From contig OY282369.1 in NCBI GenBank assembly GCA_958295735.1, positions 1,720,161-1,784,160 of the forward strand: a stretch of 64,000 nt of DNA, given 5' to 3'. Source of the stretch: an uncultured Candidatus Cenarchaeum sp. Its GTDB lineage: Archaea > Thermoproteota > Nitrososphaeria > Nitrososphaerales > Nitrosopumilaceae. Within the stretch, counting starts at the first letter, position 1. Each line of letters begins with the position of its first letter. The notes under the pieces were generated by a model, which saw only the letters and a list, made by a program, of their open reading frames with translations, had not been told where the DNA came from and searched no databases. Positions 26,214 to 33,734 of the stretch are shown piece after piece. Made by a program: the position numbers and the translations under genes.

Positions 26214-27944
26214 ATGGCCCGCCCCCGGATAGTGCTTACAGCCGACCGCACGCTCATGTCACCGTACAGGAACCTGTCGCTGGCCACGTTCTTCGGATGC
26301 GCCCCGGCGCTGGACCCGCACAGGGACCCGAAGAGCTTTTGGCACCGCGTGCTGGGCAAGCAGGTCACCCCGAAGATCCTGTTCGACTTCATCTGCAACT
26401 ACATCCCGCACACGGGCGGCGTGGCCGACTACGCCCCGTACGGCCTGAGGAAGGTGGAGGCGGGCCTGCTCCGCGACGGGTTCGCCAGGGAGGACGTGGT
26501 GGTGGCGCACCCCGACCACATAGAAAAATTCATCGGCCCCGAGACCGAGGTGGTCGGCACGTACGAGATGGATCCGCTGGGCATGGGCCCCGTCACGATG
26601 ACCTTCACGTACGGCCGCAAGCAGATCTCGTACGACGAGTACTACAGCAGGGAGATGCACATGAGGATCAACGCGGCCAAGGAGAGGACGGGGAGCCGCG
26701 CCAAGGTGATAGCCGGCGCGTCAGGCACGTGGCAGTACAACTACGCCCCGGAAAAGATAGGCGAGTACGGCCTGTACGCGGTGCTCGAGGGGGAGATGGG
26801 CGGCATAGCCCCCGAGATAGACGGGCACGCGGGCAGGTTCTTCAACTACCTCATGGACGGCGAGTTCGAGAACATGGACCCGTTCAGGAAGAGGAAGGAC
26901 TTCAAGGTGAACATAAAGGAGTTCGACAGGGGGGAGGGGAAGAAGATACACGGCCGCTTCGTCAACTTTTGGGACAGGCCGGACCTGGACGAGATACCCG
27001 AGATCGTGGAACCCAGCATGCACGGCATGATCGAGGTGATGCGCGGATGCGGCCGCGGCTGCAAGTTCTGCGACGTCACCCTCCGGTCCCTCAGGTACTA
27101 CCCGCCGGAGAAGGTCAGGAAGGAGATAGAGGTGAACCTCAAGAGGGGCGCGGAAAAGTCGGCATGGGTGCACAGCGACGACATTTTCGTGTACGGGATG
27201 GACCCCCGCACGAGCAAGGGCATGGAGCCGAACAGGGAGGCCCTGGAGGATCTGTTCGAGGTGATAATGTCGACGGGCGTAAAGCACACCAACCCCACGC
27301 ACGGCACCCTGGCCGGCGCCATAGCGGACGAGAGGCTCATACCGAACATCTCGCGGATAATAGGGTCGGGCCCCGACAACATGACCGGCATACAGTGCGG
27401 GTTCGAGACGGGCAGCCTCAGGCTGATCGAAAAGTACGCGGACAGGAAGCTGGCCCCCTACGCGCCGGAGGAGTGGCACTGGGTGGTGAAGGAGGGCGTC
27501 AAGACGTTCAACGAGAACTACTGGGTCCCGGCGTTCACCCTGATAATGGGGCTGGACAACGACGAGACGCCCGAGGACTCGTGGGAGACCATACAGGTGA
27601 TAAGCGAGCTGGAGAGGGAGCAGCCCGAGTCCATGTTCACCGCCACCCCGCTCACCTTCGTCCCCATAGGGCTGCTGGAAAAGTCGCAGTTCTTCAACAT
27701 CGGCAACGAGATGGACCCCGCCCAGCTCGGGGTGATGTACAAGACGTGGCAGCACAACTTCAAGTACGGGATACAGAAGTTCATGACCAAGACGGGCAGC
27801 GGCAACAGCGTCCGCAAGACGTTCTTCAACCTGATAGCGCGCTCCCTCGGGGGCGTCCCGCTGGGCGCCATGGAGAGGTACGCCAGGCGCAAGGGGCCAG
27901 AGCACGAGCGCGTCATCGAGAAGATCAAGGTAAGGTACTGGTAG
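26214..27944 (+). CDS. Radical SAM protein with N-terminal cobalamin-binding-like domain
   Basis: 576 residues. The Fe-S/SAM motif is CGRGCKFC (near residue 283), the usual CxxxCxxC form. About 270 residues precede it, with the layout of B12-binding radical SAM enzymes. Later regions are WVHSDDIFVYG, QCGFETGSLRLI and PAFTLIMGLDNDETPEDSW. Substrate is not known. Thaumarchaeal B12-radical SAM proteins include tetraether synthase and ring synthases, but this one cannot be assigned by eye. TTTAAAAC at 26172-26179 serves as TATA; ATG 26214. Confidence 0.8.
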   Translation: MARPRIVLTADRTLMSPYRNLSLATFFGCAPALDPHRDPKSFWHRVLGKQVTPKILFDFICNYIPHTGGVADYAPYGLRKVEAGLLRDGFAREDVVVAHPDHIEKFIGPETEVVGTYEMDPLGMGPVTMTFTYGRKQISYDEYYSREMHMRINAAKERTGSRAKVIAGASGTWQYNYAPEKIGEYGLYAVLEGEMGGIAPEIDGHAGRFFNYLMDGEFENMDPFRKRKDFKVNIKEFDRGEGKKIHGRFVNFWDRPDLDEIPEIVEPSMHGMIEVMRGCGRGCKFCDVTLRSLRYYPPEKVRKEIEVNLKRGAEKSAWVHSDDIFVYGMDPRTSKGMEPNREALEDLFEVIMSTGVKHTNPTHGTLAGAIADERLIPNISRIIGSGPDNMTGIQCGFETGSLRLIEKYADRKLAPYAPEEWHWVVKEGVKTFNENYWVPAFTLIMGLDNDETPEDSWETIQVISELEREQPESMFTATPLTFVPIGLLEKSQFFNIGNEMDPAQLGVMYKTWQHNFKYGIQKFMTKTGSGNSVRKTFFNLIARSLGGVPLGAMERYARRKGPEHERVIEKIKVRYW

Positions 27945-28016
27945 GCCCGCGCGCCGTTCCGGCGCGGCCCGCGCCCCGCGGGTAGGTTTATTTTCGCCGC
28001 GCCTCCGGCCGCAGCG

Positions 28017-29405
28017 TTGGCCGTGTTGCCTGTGGACGGGGGGAGGTACGGCTCCGCGGAGATGCTCGGGATATTCGGCGAGCAGAGGAGGATAGACTAC
28101 CAGCTCGAGGTGGAGGGGGCGGCGGCCGCGGCGCAGGCGGAGATCGGCGTGATACCGGGGGAGGCCGGCGCCGACATACTCCGCGCCTCCCGGAGCGGGG
28201 GCGTGACGGCGGCCCGCATCAGGAGGCTGGAGGCGAGGAGCGCCCACGACACGGCGGCCCTGGTCGAGGCGCTCTCCGAAAAGTGCGCCCCCGGGTCCAG
28301 GCCGTGGGTGCACTACGGCCTCACCAGCAACGACCTGGTGGACACGAGCAACTCGCTGCAGATGCGGGACGCGCTCGCGCTGGTGCGCTCCGGCTGCATC
28401 CGGCTGGCGTCCGCCCTGGCGGACAAGGCCTCGCGGTACGCGCGCCTGCCCGCCGCGGGGCGCACGCACGGCCAGCACGCCAGCGTCATGCCGTTCGGGC
28501 TCAAGTTCGCCAACTGGGCAGCCGAGATGGTGGCGCACGTGGAGAGGCTGGACGGCGTGCGGCGCCGCGCGCTGGTCTGCAAGACGCTGGGCGTGGTGGG
28601 CACCGGCTCCATGATGGGCGCCGCGGCGCCGCGCGTCCAGCGGCTGGTGGCGGCCAGGCTGGGCCTGCGCCCCGCGGAGATCGCCACCCAGGTGGTCCCG
28701 CGGGAGCGGTACGCCGAGTACGTGTTCCACCTGGCGCTGGCCGGGGCGACGCTCGAAAAGATCGCGGTGGAGGTGCGCAACCTGCAGAGGACCGAGATAG
28801 GGGAGGTCGCCGAGGCGTTCGCGAGGGGGCAGATGGGCAGCAGCGCCGTCCCCGTAAAGCGCAACCCCATAAAGAGCGAGAGGGTGACCTCCATGTCGAG
28901 GCTCCTGCGCGCCCAGATCTCCGTGGCCATGGAGAACGTGCCGCTCTGGCACGAGCGGGACCTGTCCAACTCGGCCAACGAGAGGTTCGTCCTGCCCACC
29001 GCCCCCATACTCCTGGACGACATGCTGCGCTCCATGGTCCTGGTGGTGGAGGGCCTGCGCGTGGACGAGGCCAGGATACGCGCCAACTTGGACGCGACGG
29101 GCGGGCAGATATTCGCCGAGTTCGTCCTGGAGGCGATGGTGCGCAAGGGCATCCACCGCATGGAGGCGTACCGCCACGTCCAGCGGGTGGCCTTCGCGGC
29201 GGGCGGCCGCGGGGAGGGGGAGTACCTGCGCGCGCTCAAGGCGGATCCCGCCGTGTCGTCCGCGCTGGACGCCGGCGAGCTCGAGCGCGCGTTCGATCCG
29301 GGCCTGCACCTGGGCGCGGCCCCGTCGATGATATCCGCGGTGTGCCGCAGCGTGCGCAGGGCCGAGGCGGCAGCGGCGAAGGGCGCCGCCCGCGCGCGGG
29401 GCTAG
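28017..29405 (+). CDS. purB: Adenylosuccinate lyase
   Basis: Acts twice in purine synthesis (SAICAR and adenylosuccinate cleavage). 462 residues. Family motifs: YGLTSNDLVDTSNSLQMRD, GRTHGQHASVMPFGLKFA with the catalytic His, and the signature GSSAVPVKRNPIKSE with the catalytic Ser loop. TTG 28017 is about 26 bp below TTTATTTT (27987-27994), a good leaderless example. Confidence 0.95.
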   Translation: MAVLPVDGGRYGSAEMLGIFGEQRRIDYQLEVEGAAAAAQAEIGVIPGEAGADILRASRSGGVTAARIRRLEARSAHDTAALVEALSEKCAPGSRPWVHYGLTSNDLVDTSNSLQMRDALALVRSGCIRLASALADKASRYARLPAAGRTHGQHASVMPFGLKFANWAAEMVAHVERLDGVRRRALVCKTLGVVGTGSMMGAAAPRVQRLVAARLGLRPAEIATQVVPRERYAEYVFHLALAGATLEKIAVEVRNLQRTEIGEVAEAFARGQMGSSAVPVKRNPIKSERVTSMSRLLRAQISVAMENVPLWHERDLSNSANERFVLPTAPILLDDMLRSMVLVVEGLRVDEARIRANLDATGGQIFAEFVLEAMVRKGIHRMEAYRHVQRVAFAAGGRGEGEYLRALKADPAVSSALDAGELERAFDPGLHLGAAPSMISAVCRSVRRAEAAAAKGAARARG

Positions 29406-30208
29406 GCGCCGCCCGCGCGCCTGAGCCTCGCCAGGGCCTTGTGTATGCCCGTCCCGTACTGCATCGCCTTCTTCCTCCTGCCCGCCGAGTCCTCCGGCAC
29501 GCCCGCGCTCCTGGCCATCTCCCTCACGGCGTGCTTGCGGAGCGCGTCCCCCGCGCCGCGTATCTTTCCGGACAGCGGGAGCGCCGAGGCGAACTCCACG
29601 AACCCGGGCGAGAGCAGCGGGCGCGCTATGCGGACCCCCGTCCCCGCCACGGCCGCGTCCACGGCGGCCATCATGCGGATCTCGGCGGCGACCTTCTCGC
29701 CCACCATCCTGCGGATCTCGCCGGGGCCGCCCCCGCGCTCCATCTCGCGCCTGTACGCGTCGTACCCGCAGAACAACTCGTCTATGCCGTTGGCCGCCGC
29801 CACCGTGCCCAGCCCGAGCCGCGAGGCCAGCGCCGCCACGTAGAGGAACGCTATGCAGTTCTCGTTCCACGACGGGTCGTCCGTCCCGGCGGCCTTCCTG
29901 GCTATGCGGGCCGCCTCCTCGAACGGGGGCGCGCCGGGCCCGCCTATCTCCAGCGAGGCGTGCGGCAGCCCCGCCCTTCCCGCGGCCGCGGCGGCGAACA
30001 GCATGTCGTGCGAGCCGGCGAACCCGACGGTCAGCAGCGTCACGTCGTGCCCCATGCCCGAGCAGACGGCGGCCAGGGCGGAGCTGTCGACCCCGCCCGA
30101 AAAGGCCACCCCGACCCTCCCGCCCGAGGGCCCGAGGGCCCCCGCCACGGCGCGCCTGAAGTTGCCCAGCAGCCCGCCGTCCCCCCCCTCCGCGCCCGCC
30201 GCCCCCAC
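29402..30208 (-). CDS. Asparagine synthetase-like protein lacking the glutaminase domain
   Basis: 268 residues. The ATP-pyrophosphatase P-loop GVAFSGGVDSSALAAV and GIDELFCGYDAYRREM correspond to the synthetase domain of AsnB. The N-terminal Ntn glutaminase domain is absent, so either ammonia is used directly or the substrate differs. GTG 30208 is about 26 bp below the divergent TATA box. Confidence 0.82.
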   Translation of the reverse strand: MGAAGAEGGDGGLLGNFRRAVAGALGPSGGRVGVAFSGGVDSSALAAVCSGMGHDVTLLTVGFAGSHDMLFAAAAAGRAGLPHASLEIGGPGAPPFEEAARIARKAAGTDDPSWNENCIAFLYVAALASRLGLGTVAAANGIDELFCGYDAYRREMERGGGPGEIRRMVGEKVAAEIRMMAAVDAAVAGTGVRIARPLLSPGFVEFASALPLSGKIRGAGDALRKHAVREMARSAGVPEDSAGRRKKAMQYGTGIHKALARLRRAGGA

Positions 30209-30228
30209 GCGGCCGCGGCGCGCCGATC

Positions 30229-30238
30229 ACCTTTTTAA
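30229..30238. promoter_or_regulatory. Shared divergent promoter, AsnB-like gene and pterin dehydratase
   Basis: CCTTTTTAAC is the only A/T-rich stretch in the spacer. It is 26-28 bp from GTG 30261 on the plus strand and about 25 bp from GTG 30208 on the minus strand. Confidence 0.7.
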
Positions 30239-30260
30239 CTTGGCGGGCGCAACGGGCCCC

Positions 30261-30554
30261 GTGGCGCCCCCCGAACGGCTCTCCGATGAGCAGATTGGCG
30301 AGGAGCTAGCGTCGGGATCCCTGCTGGGGTGGTCCGTCAGGGACGGCAAGCTGCACAAGGACTACGCGTTTTCCAGCTTCAACGAGGCGTTCGGGTTCAT
30401 GGCCAGGGCCTCCATGGAGATCGAAAAGATGAACCACCACCCCGAATGGCGCAACGTGTACAACCGGCTCTCCGTGGATCTCACCACGCACGATGCCGGC
30501 GGCATAACCGGCAACGACGTGAGGCTGGCCCGCGCGCTGGAGCAGCTGCGCTGA
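30261..30554 (+). CDS. Pterin-4a-carbinolamine dehydratase (DCoH/PCD)
   Basis: 97 residues, normal for the family. Contains the PCD motif [EDKH]-x3-H-[HY] in EIEKMNHHPEWRNVYNRLSV, and DAGGITGNDVRLARAL near the C-terminus. It recycles oxidised pterin cofactor. GTG 30261 is leaderless. A pterin-synthase (PTPS) fusion gene lies 2.3 kb downstream, beyond the accessory patch. Confidence 0.93.
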   Translation: MAPPERLSDEQIGEELASGSLLGWSVRDGKLHKDYAFSSFNEAFGFMARASMEIEKMNHHPEWRNVYNRLSVDLTTHDAGGITGNDVRLARALEQLR

Positions 30555-30569
30555 CCGTGGATCGGGGAC

Positions 30570-31343
30570 GTGGCCGGGGCTGGCACGAACGGCGGCGGGG
30601 CGGGCCCGCCCGCCCCGGAGCGCCCGCCTGGCGCGGCGCGCGGATCGCCCGCGCCCGACGAGCGCCGCAGGAGCCTGCGCCGCCTGTCGCGGGACAGGCT
30701 GGGCATGGTGATCGCGGGTAGGGTCTCGAAGGACAAGATCGTTGACACGATGGCAAAGTACGGCCGCGAGCTCCCCGCGGGCGACGTGCTCGGGAAGGAG
30801 GACGCGGAATCGCTGCGCGGCGCGGACGTCCAGGAGGCAGACAGGCCGCTGCTCGACGCGCATCTCGACGCGGTCGAGGAGGCTGCCCGGCACCAGGCCG
30901 CGCTCGAGGACGAGATGGCATCGACGTGCGGCGACGATCCCGGCGTCAGGCTGCTCATGACGATACCCGGAATCGGCCGCGCGACGGCGATCGGGCTGCT
31001 CTCCGAGATAGCCGACGTGCGCCGGTTCGAGACGGCCGAAAAGTTCACCGCGTACGCGGGAATCGTGCCGTCGCGAGGCGGCGGCGTCATAACGAAGACC
31101 GGTCCTGCATGGCTGCGCTGCGCGCTCTTCGATGCGGCCACAGCGGCGGCGCGCCACGACGGGAGGATGATGGAGAGGTACGAGCGGATAAGCGAGCGCC
31201 GCGGCAAGCGGAAGGCCGAGGTCGCCGTTACCAGGACGCTGGCCACGGTGATCTGGCACATGCTGACCGACGGCGCGGAATACAGGGCGCGGGACGGGGG
31301 CCCCGGGCGAGATGCGGGGGGCCGGGGCGAGCCGCCCGGCTGA
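30570..31343 (+). pseudogene. IS110-family transposase, N-terminally truncated
   Basis: 257 residues. Only the coiled-coil linker and the C-terminal IS116/IS110/IS902 domain are present: PGVRLLMTIPGIGRATAIGL, FTAYAGIVPS with the likely catalytic Ser region, and GVITKTGPAWLR. The DEDD RuvC-like domain (about 150 residues) that must precede it is missing; instead there is an A/P/G-rich start 15 bp after the PCD gene. It is therefore a relic or a domesticated fragment. The stop lies inside the first unit of a 22-bp tandem array. Confidence 0.75.
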
Positions 31344-31469
31344 CGGGGGCGAGCCGCCCGGCTGACGGGGGCGAGCCGCCCGGCTGACGGGGGCGAGCCG
31401 CCCGGCTGACGGGGGCGAGCCGCCCGGCTGACGGGGGCGAGCCGCCCGGCTGACGGGGGCGAGCCGCCC
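31331..31469. repeat. 22-bp tandem repeat, six copies plus a partial
   Basis: Unit GCCGCCCGGCTGACGGGGGC plus GA, starting at 31331, 31353, 31375, 31397, 31419, 31441 and 31463 (partial). Copies are identical, indicating recent expansion. It abuts and includes the 3' end of the IS110 relic. Confidence 0.97.
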
Positions 31470-31580
31470 TGGCCCGCGCGGCGCAGCCCATTCCCCCCGC
31501 CGCGCGCGGCCCCGGATCGGCGGGGGCGCCCCGGCTCCCGGGGCCGGCGGGAACCGCGGTCCGCGCCACCGCGCGCGCGG

Positions 31581-31660
31581 ACTCGGGTCCGAGCCGAAAC
31601 CGCGCCCGGCAGCGGCAAGCCGCCCCCCGATCCCGCGCCCGGATCACAACGGGCTCGCCC
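31581..31660 (+). repeat. Dispersed repeat R1, copy 5 (ends diverged)
   Basis: Core GAAACCGCGCCCGGCAGCGG and GATCCCGCGCCCGGATCAC are preserved. The outer inverted ends have changed to ACTCGGGTCCG and CGGGCTCGCC. An R2 copy follows directly. Confidence 0.82.
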
Positions 31661-31666
31661 GCGCTA

Positions 31667-31760
31667 CCGCGTGCGCGAGGCCGCGCACTCGCCAGCCGCG
31701 GGCGTGAAGACGGTTTCCTCGATCCGCATTCGTGCCCGCGGAGCGAGTGCTGCCGACTCA
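31667..31760 (+). repeat. Dispersed repeat R2, copy 3
   Basis: Blocks ACTCGCCAGCCGCGGGCGTG, ATCCGCATTCGTGCCCGCGG and AGTGCTGCCGACTCAC align with R2 at 14.1 kb. R1 is immediately upstream in the same orientation. Confidence 0.75.
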
Positions 31761-31808
31761 CGAGTTCTTGGTAAACCAACACGCGCGCTGCCCGCCCGCG
31801 GCGCGGTA

Positions 31809-32794
31809 ATGGCGGGAGGCGCCGATGCGGCCGCGCCCGCGCGCGGCGCGCAGCTGCGGATCGGCGGGCCGGCGGCGCGGCGCGCGGGGCAGCCGGGCAC
31901 GCGCGGGATAATGCGCGGCGACGCGCGCGAGGTGCTCGCGTCTCTCCCGGACGGGGCGGCGGACCTGAGCTTCTGGTCGTCGCCCTACGTGGGCAAGTCG
32001 CACGAGAAGCATCGGGACTTCGCCGGCTGGCAGGTACTGCTGCGGGGCGTGGTGGGCGAGCACGGGGGGAGGTGAAGCCGGGCGGGTTCGTGGCGGCGAA
32101 CGTCGGCGACATACTGCGCTTCGCCGACCCCGGCATGCCGAGGATACGGGCGGACAGCAGGGGGCGCAAGATGGCATCCGCGACACGGGCGGGCGCGCCG
32201 GCCGCCAAAAAGGCCAACCCCGGCGCCAGCAGGCACGGGCTGGCGGCCATCCCGGGATGCGGCGGGCAGGCGGTGCAGCGGCGCCTCGAGCACAACAACG
32301 TGAGGGGCAGCAAGCCGGCGCCGGGCACGGGGGCGATGCCCACGAGCGCCATGGTGTCGGGGCGGGCCGAGGCGGGCACGTGCCTGTACGACCGGCGCGT
32401 GCGGCACGAGGATCCCGCGCGGGCGGGCAGCGGGTGGCACTCCTCATCGTGCGGGGCGGTCGACGAGCACGAGCACGCGCTGGTGTTCTGGAACCCCGGC
32501 ATCACGGACTACGACCGCGGCCGCCCCGCCGACCCGGAGTGGGGCGAGTGGGGCCCGCGCGGGGCGTGGCGGATACCGCCCGTCCGGAGGAACTCCCGCC
32601 ACGAGGCCGAGTTCCCGGAGGAGCTGGCGCACCGCGTGATCCGGCCGCCGCCGCCCGGCGGGATCGTCCCGGATCCGTTCGCCGGCGCGGGGACCGCCGC
32701 GTGCGTGGCCGAGGGGGAGGGGCGCGGGTGGATCGGCATGGACTCCGACGAGGGATGCGCGAGGATGTCCGGGGGCCGGCTGGCTGCCGGCTGA
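31809..32794 (+). pseudogene. DNA methyltransferase (N4-C/N6-A type), frameshifted at a G6 tract
   Basis: The first frame (31809-32075) gives MRGDAREVLASLPDGAADLS and the catalytic motif IV as SSPYVGKSHE (usual SPPY). It then stops at TGA 32073. The second frame (32072-32794) continues the same protein: KPGGFVAANVGDIL, EWGEWGPRGAWRIPPVR, and the SAM-binding DPFAGAGTAACVAE. The join falls beside six G's (32064-32069); one extra G restores a single reading frame (GEVKPGGF). It may be a true lesion, phase-variable, or a sequencing error. The start is ATG 31809 below TGGTAAACC, or ATG 31911. Confidence 0.8.
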
Positions 32795-32894
32795 CCATGC
32801 CGCCCGCCGCGCGGACGGCCGCGCCCGCCAGGCGTTGCGCAACAGCGGCGCCGCCTTACAGAACTTATATACCGAGCGCCGCGGCCCGGAGCGG

Positions 32895-33731
32895 ATGGCC
32901 ACGCCGGCGGTCCCCGACTCGGACTTTAGGTACCTCGACAGGAAGAGCGGGGCCCTGATGAGGACGAGGACGGAGCTGTCGGTGGCGCAGATGCTCTCTT
33001 TCCTGGGCCACGAGTACGAGTACGGCCACGAGCTGGACGTCGGCGGGGAGCGGTTCCGCATCGACTTCAAGACGGCCCGCGGGCTCATCGAGGTGATAGA
33101 CGGCAGGGAGGACGCCGAAAAGTACGGCAGGGCGAGGGCCGCGCTGGAGCGGGCCGGCGGCCCGAGCATAATGGCGGTGGGCCGCCCGGGCGGCGCGGCG
33201 CGCATGGAGGAGCTCGGCGACGTCGCGTTCTGCGGGCCGGAGCCGCAGCCGGAGGCCGGTTCCATATTCATGGAGGACGAGTCGTTCACCTTCGACTACG
33301 CCCACGTGCTCCCGCTGGTCGAAAAGTGCTCCATACTGCACGGCCACACCTCCTCGGTCATGGTGGAGCTGGCCGGGCGCATGGAGGACGGCCTGCTGGT
33401 CGACTTCGGGGTGGCCAAGGGGATAATACGGCGGGCCATCTCCGCTCTGGACCACAAGTTCTTCGTCAACGAGAGGTACGTCGCGAGGGAGACGCCCACG
33501 CACTACTCGATATCGTTCGAGGGGCCCCGCGGCGCCTTCGACATACGCGTCCCCCGGGACACGGCATACCTGCTCAGGGGCGAGGCCACCGTGGAGAACC
33601 TTTCTACCGAGATAATATCGCTGCTGGCCCCCGGGCTGCCGGCCAACGTGGATGCCGTCGGCGTCTACGTGTACGAGGGGTACAACAAGGGCTCGCACGC
33701 CATATCGAGCCTCGCGGGGGCGCGGCGGTAG
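32895..33731 (+). CDS. PD-(D/E)XK-like domain fused to 6-pyruvoyltetrahydropterin synthase
   Basis: 278 residues. The first 100 follow a PD-(D/E)XK pattern: RTRTELSVAQMLSFLGHEYE, then the acidic FRIDF and LIEVID. The catalytic Lys position is Ile, so it is probably not an active nuclease. The rest is a PTPS/QueD domain with zinc-binding FDYAH and the HGH pair, the catalytic Cys in KCSILHGH, and a C-terminal YVYEGYN. PTPS-family enzymes feed pterin or 7-deazaguanine synthesis. ATG 32895 is about 27 bp below CTTATATAC (32864-32872). valS follows by 3 bp. Confidence 0.8.
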   Translation: MATPAVPDSDFRYLDRKSGALMRTRTELSVAQMLSFLGHEYEYGHELDVGGERFRIDFKTARGLIEVIDGREDAEKYGRARAALERAGGPSIMAVGRPGGAARMEELGDVAFCGPEPQPEAGSIFMEDESFTFDYAHVLPLVEKCSILHGHTSSVMVELAGRMEDGLLVDFGVAKGIIRRAISALDHKFFVNERYVARETPTHYSISFEGPRGAFDIRVPRDTAYLLRGEATVENLSTEIISLLAPGLPANVDAVGVYVYEGYNKGSHAISSLAGARR

Positions 33732-33734
33732 GGG

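Noticed and set aside
26721-30230. 1169-codon minus-strand frame opposite the radical SAM gene and purB
   Set aside because: Composition is that of an antisense shadow; the plus-strand genes have clear motifs and promoters.
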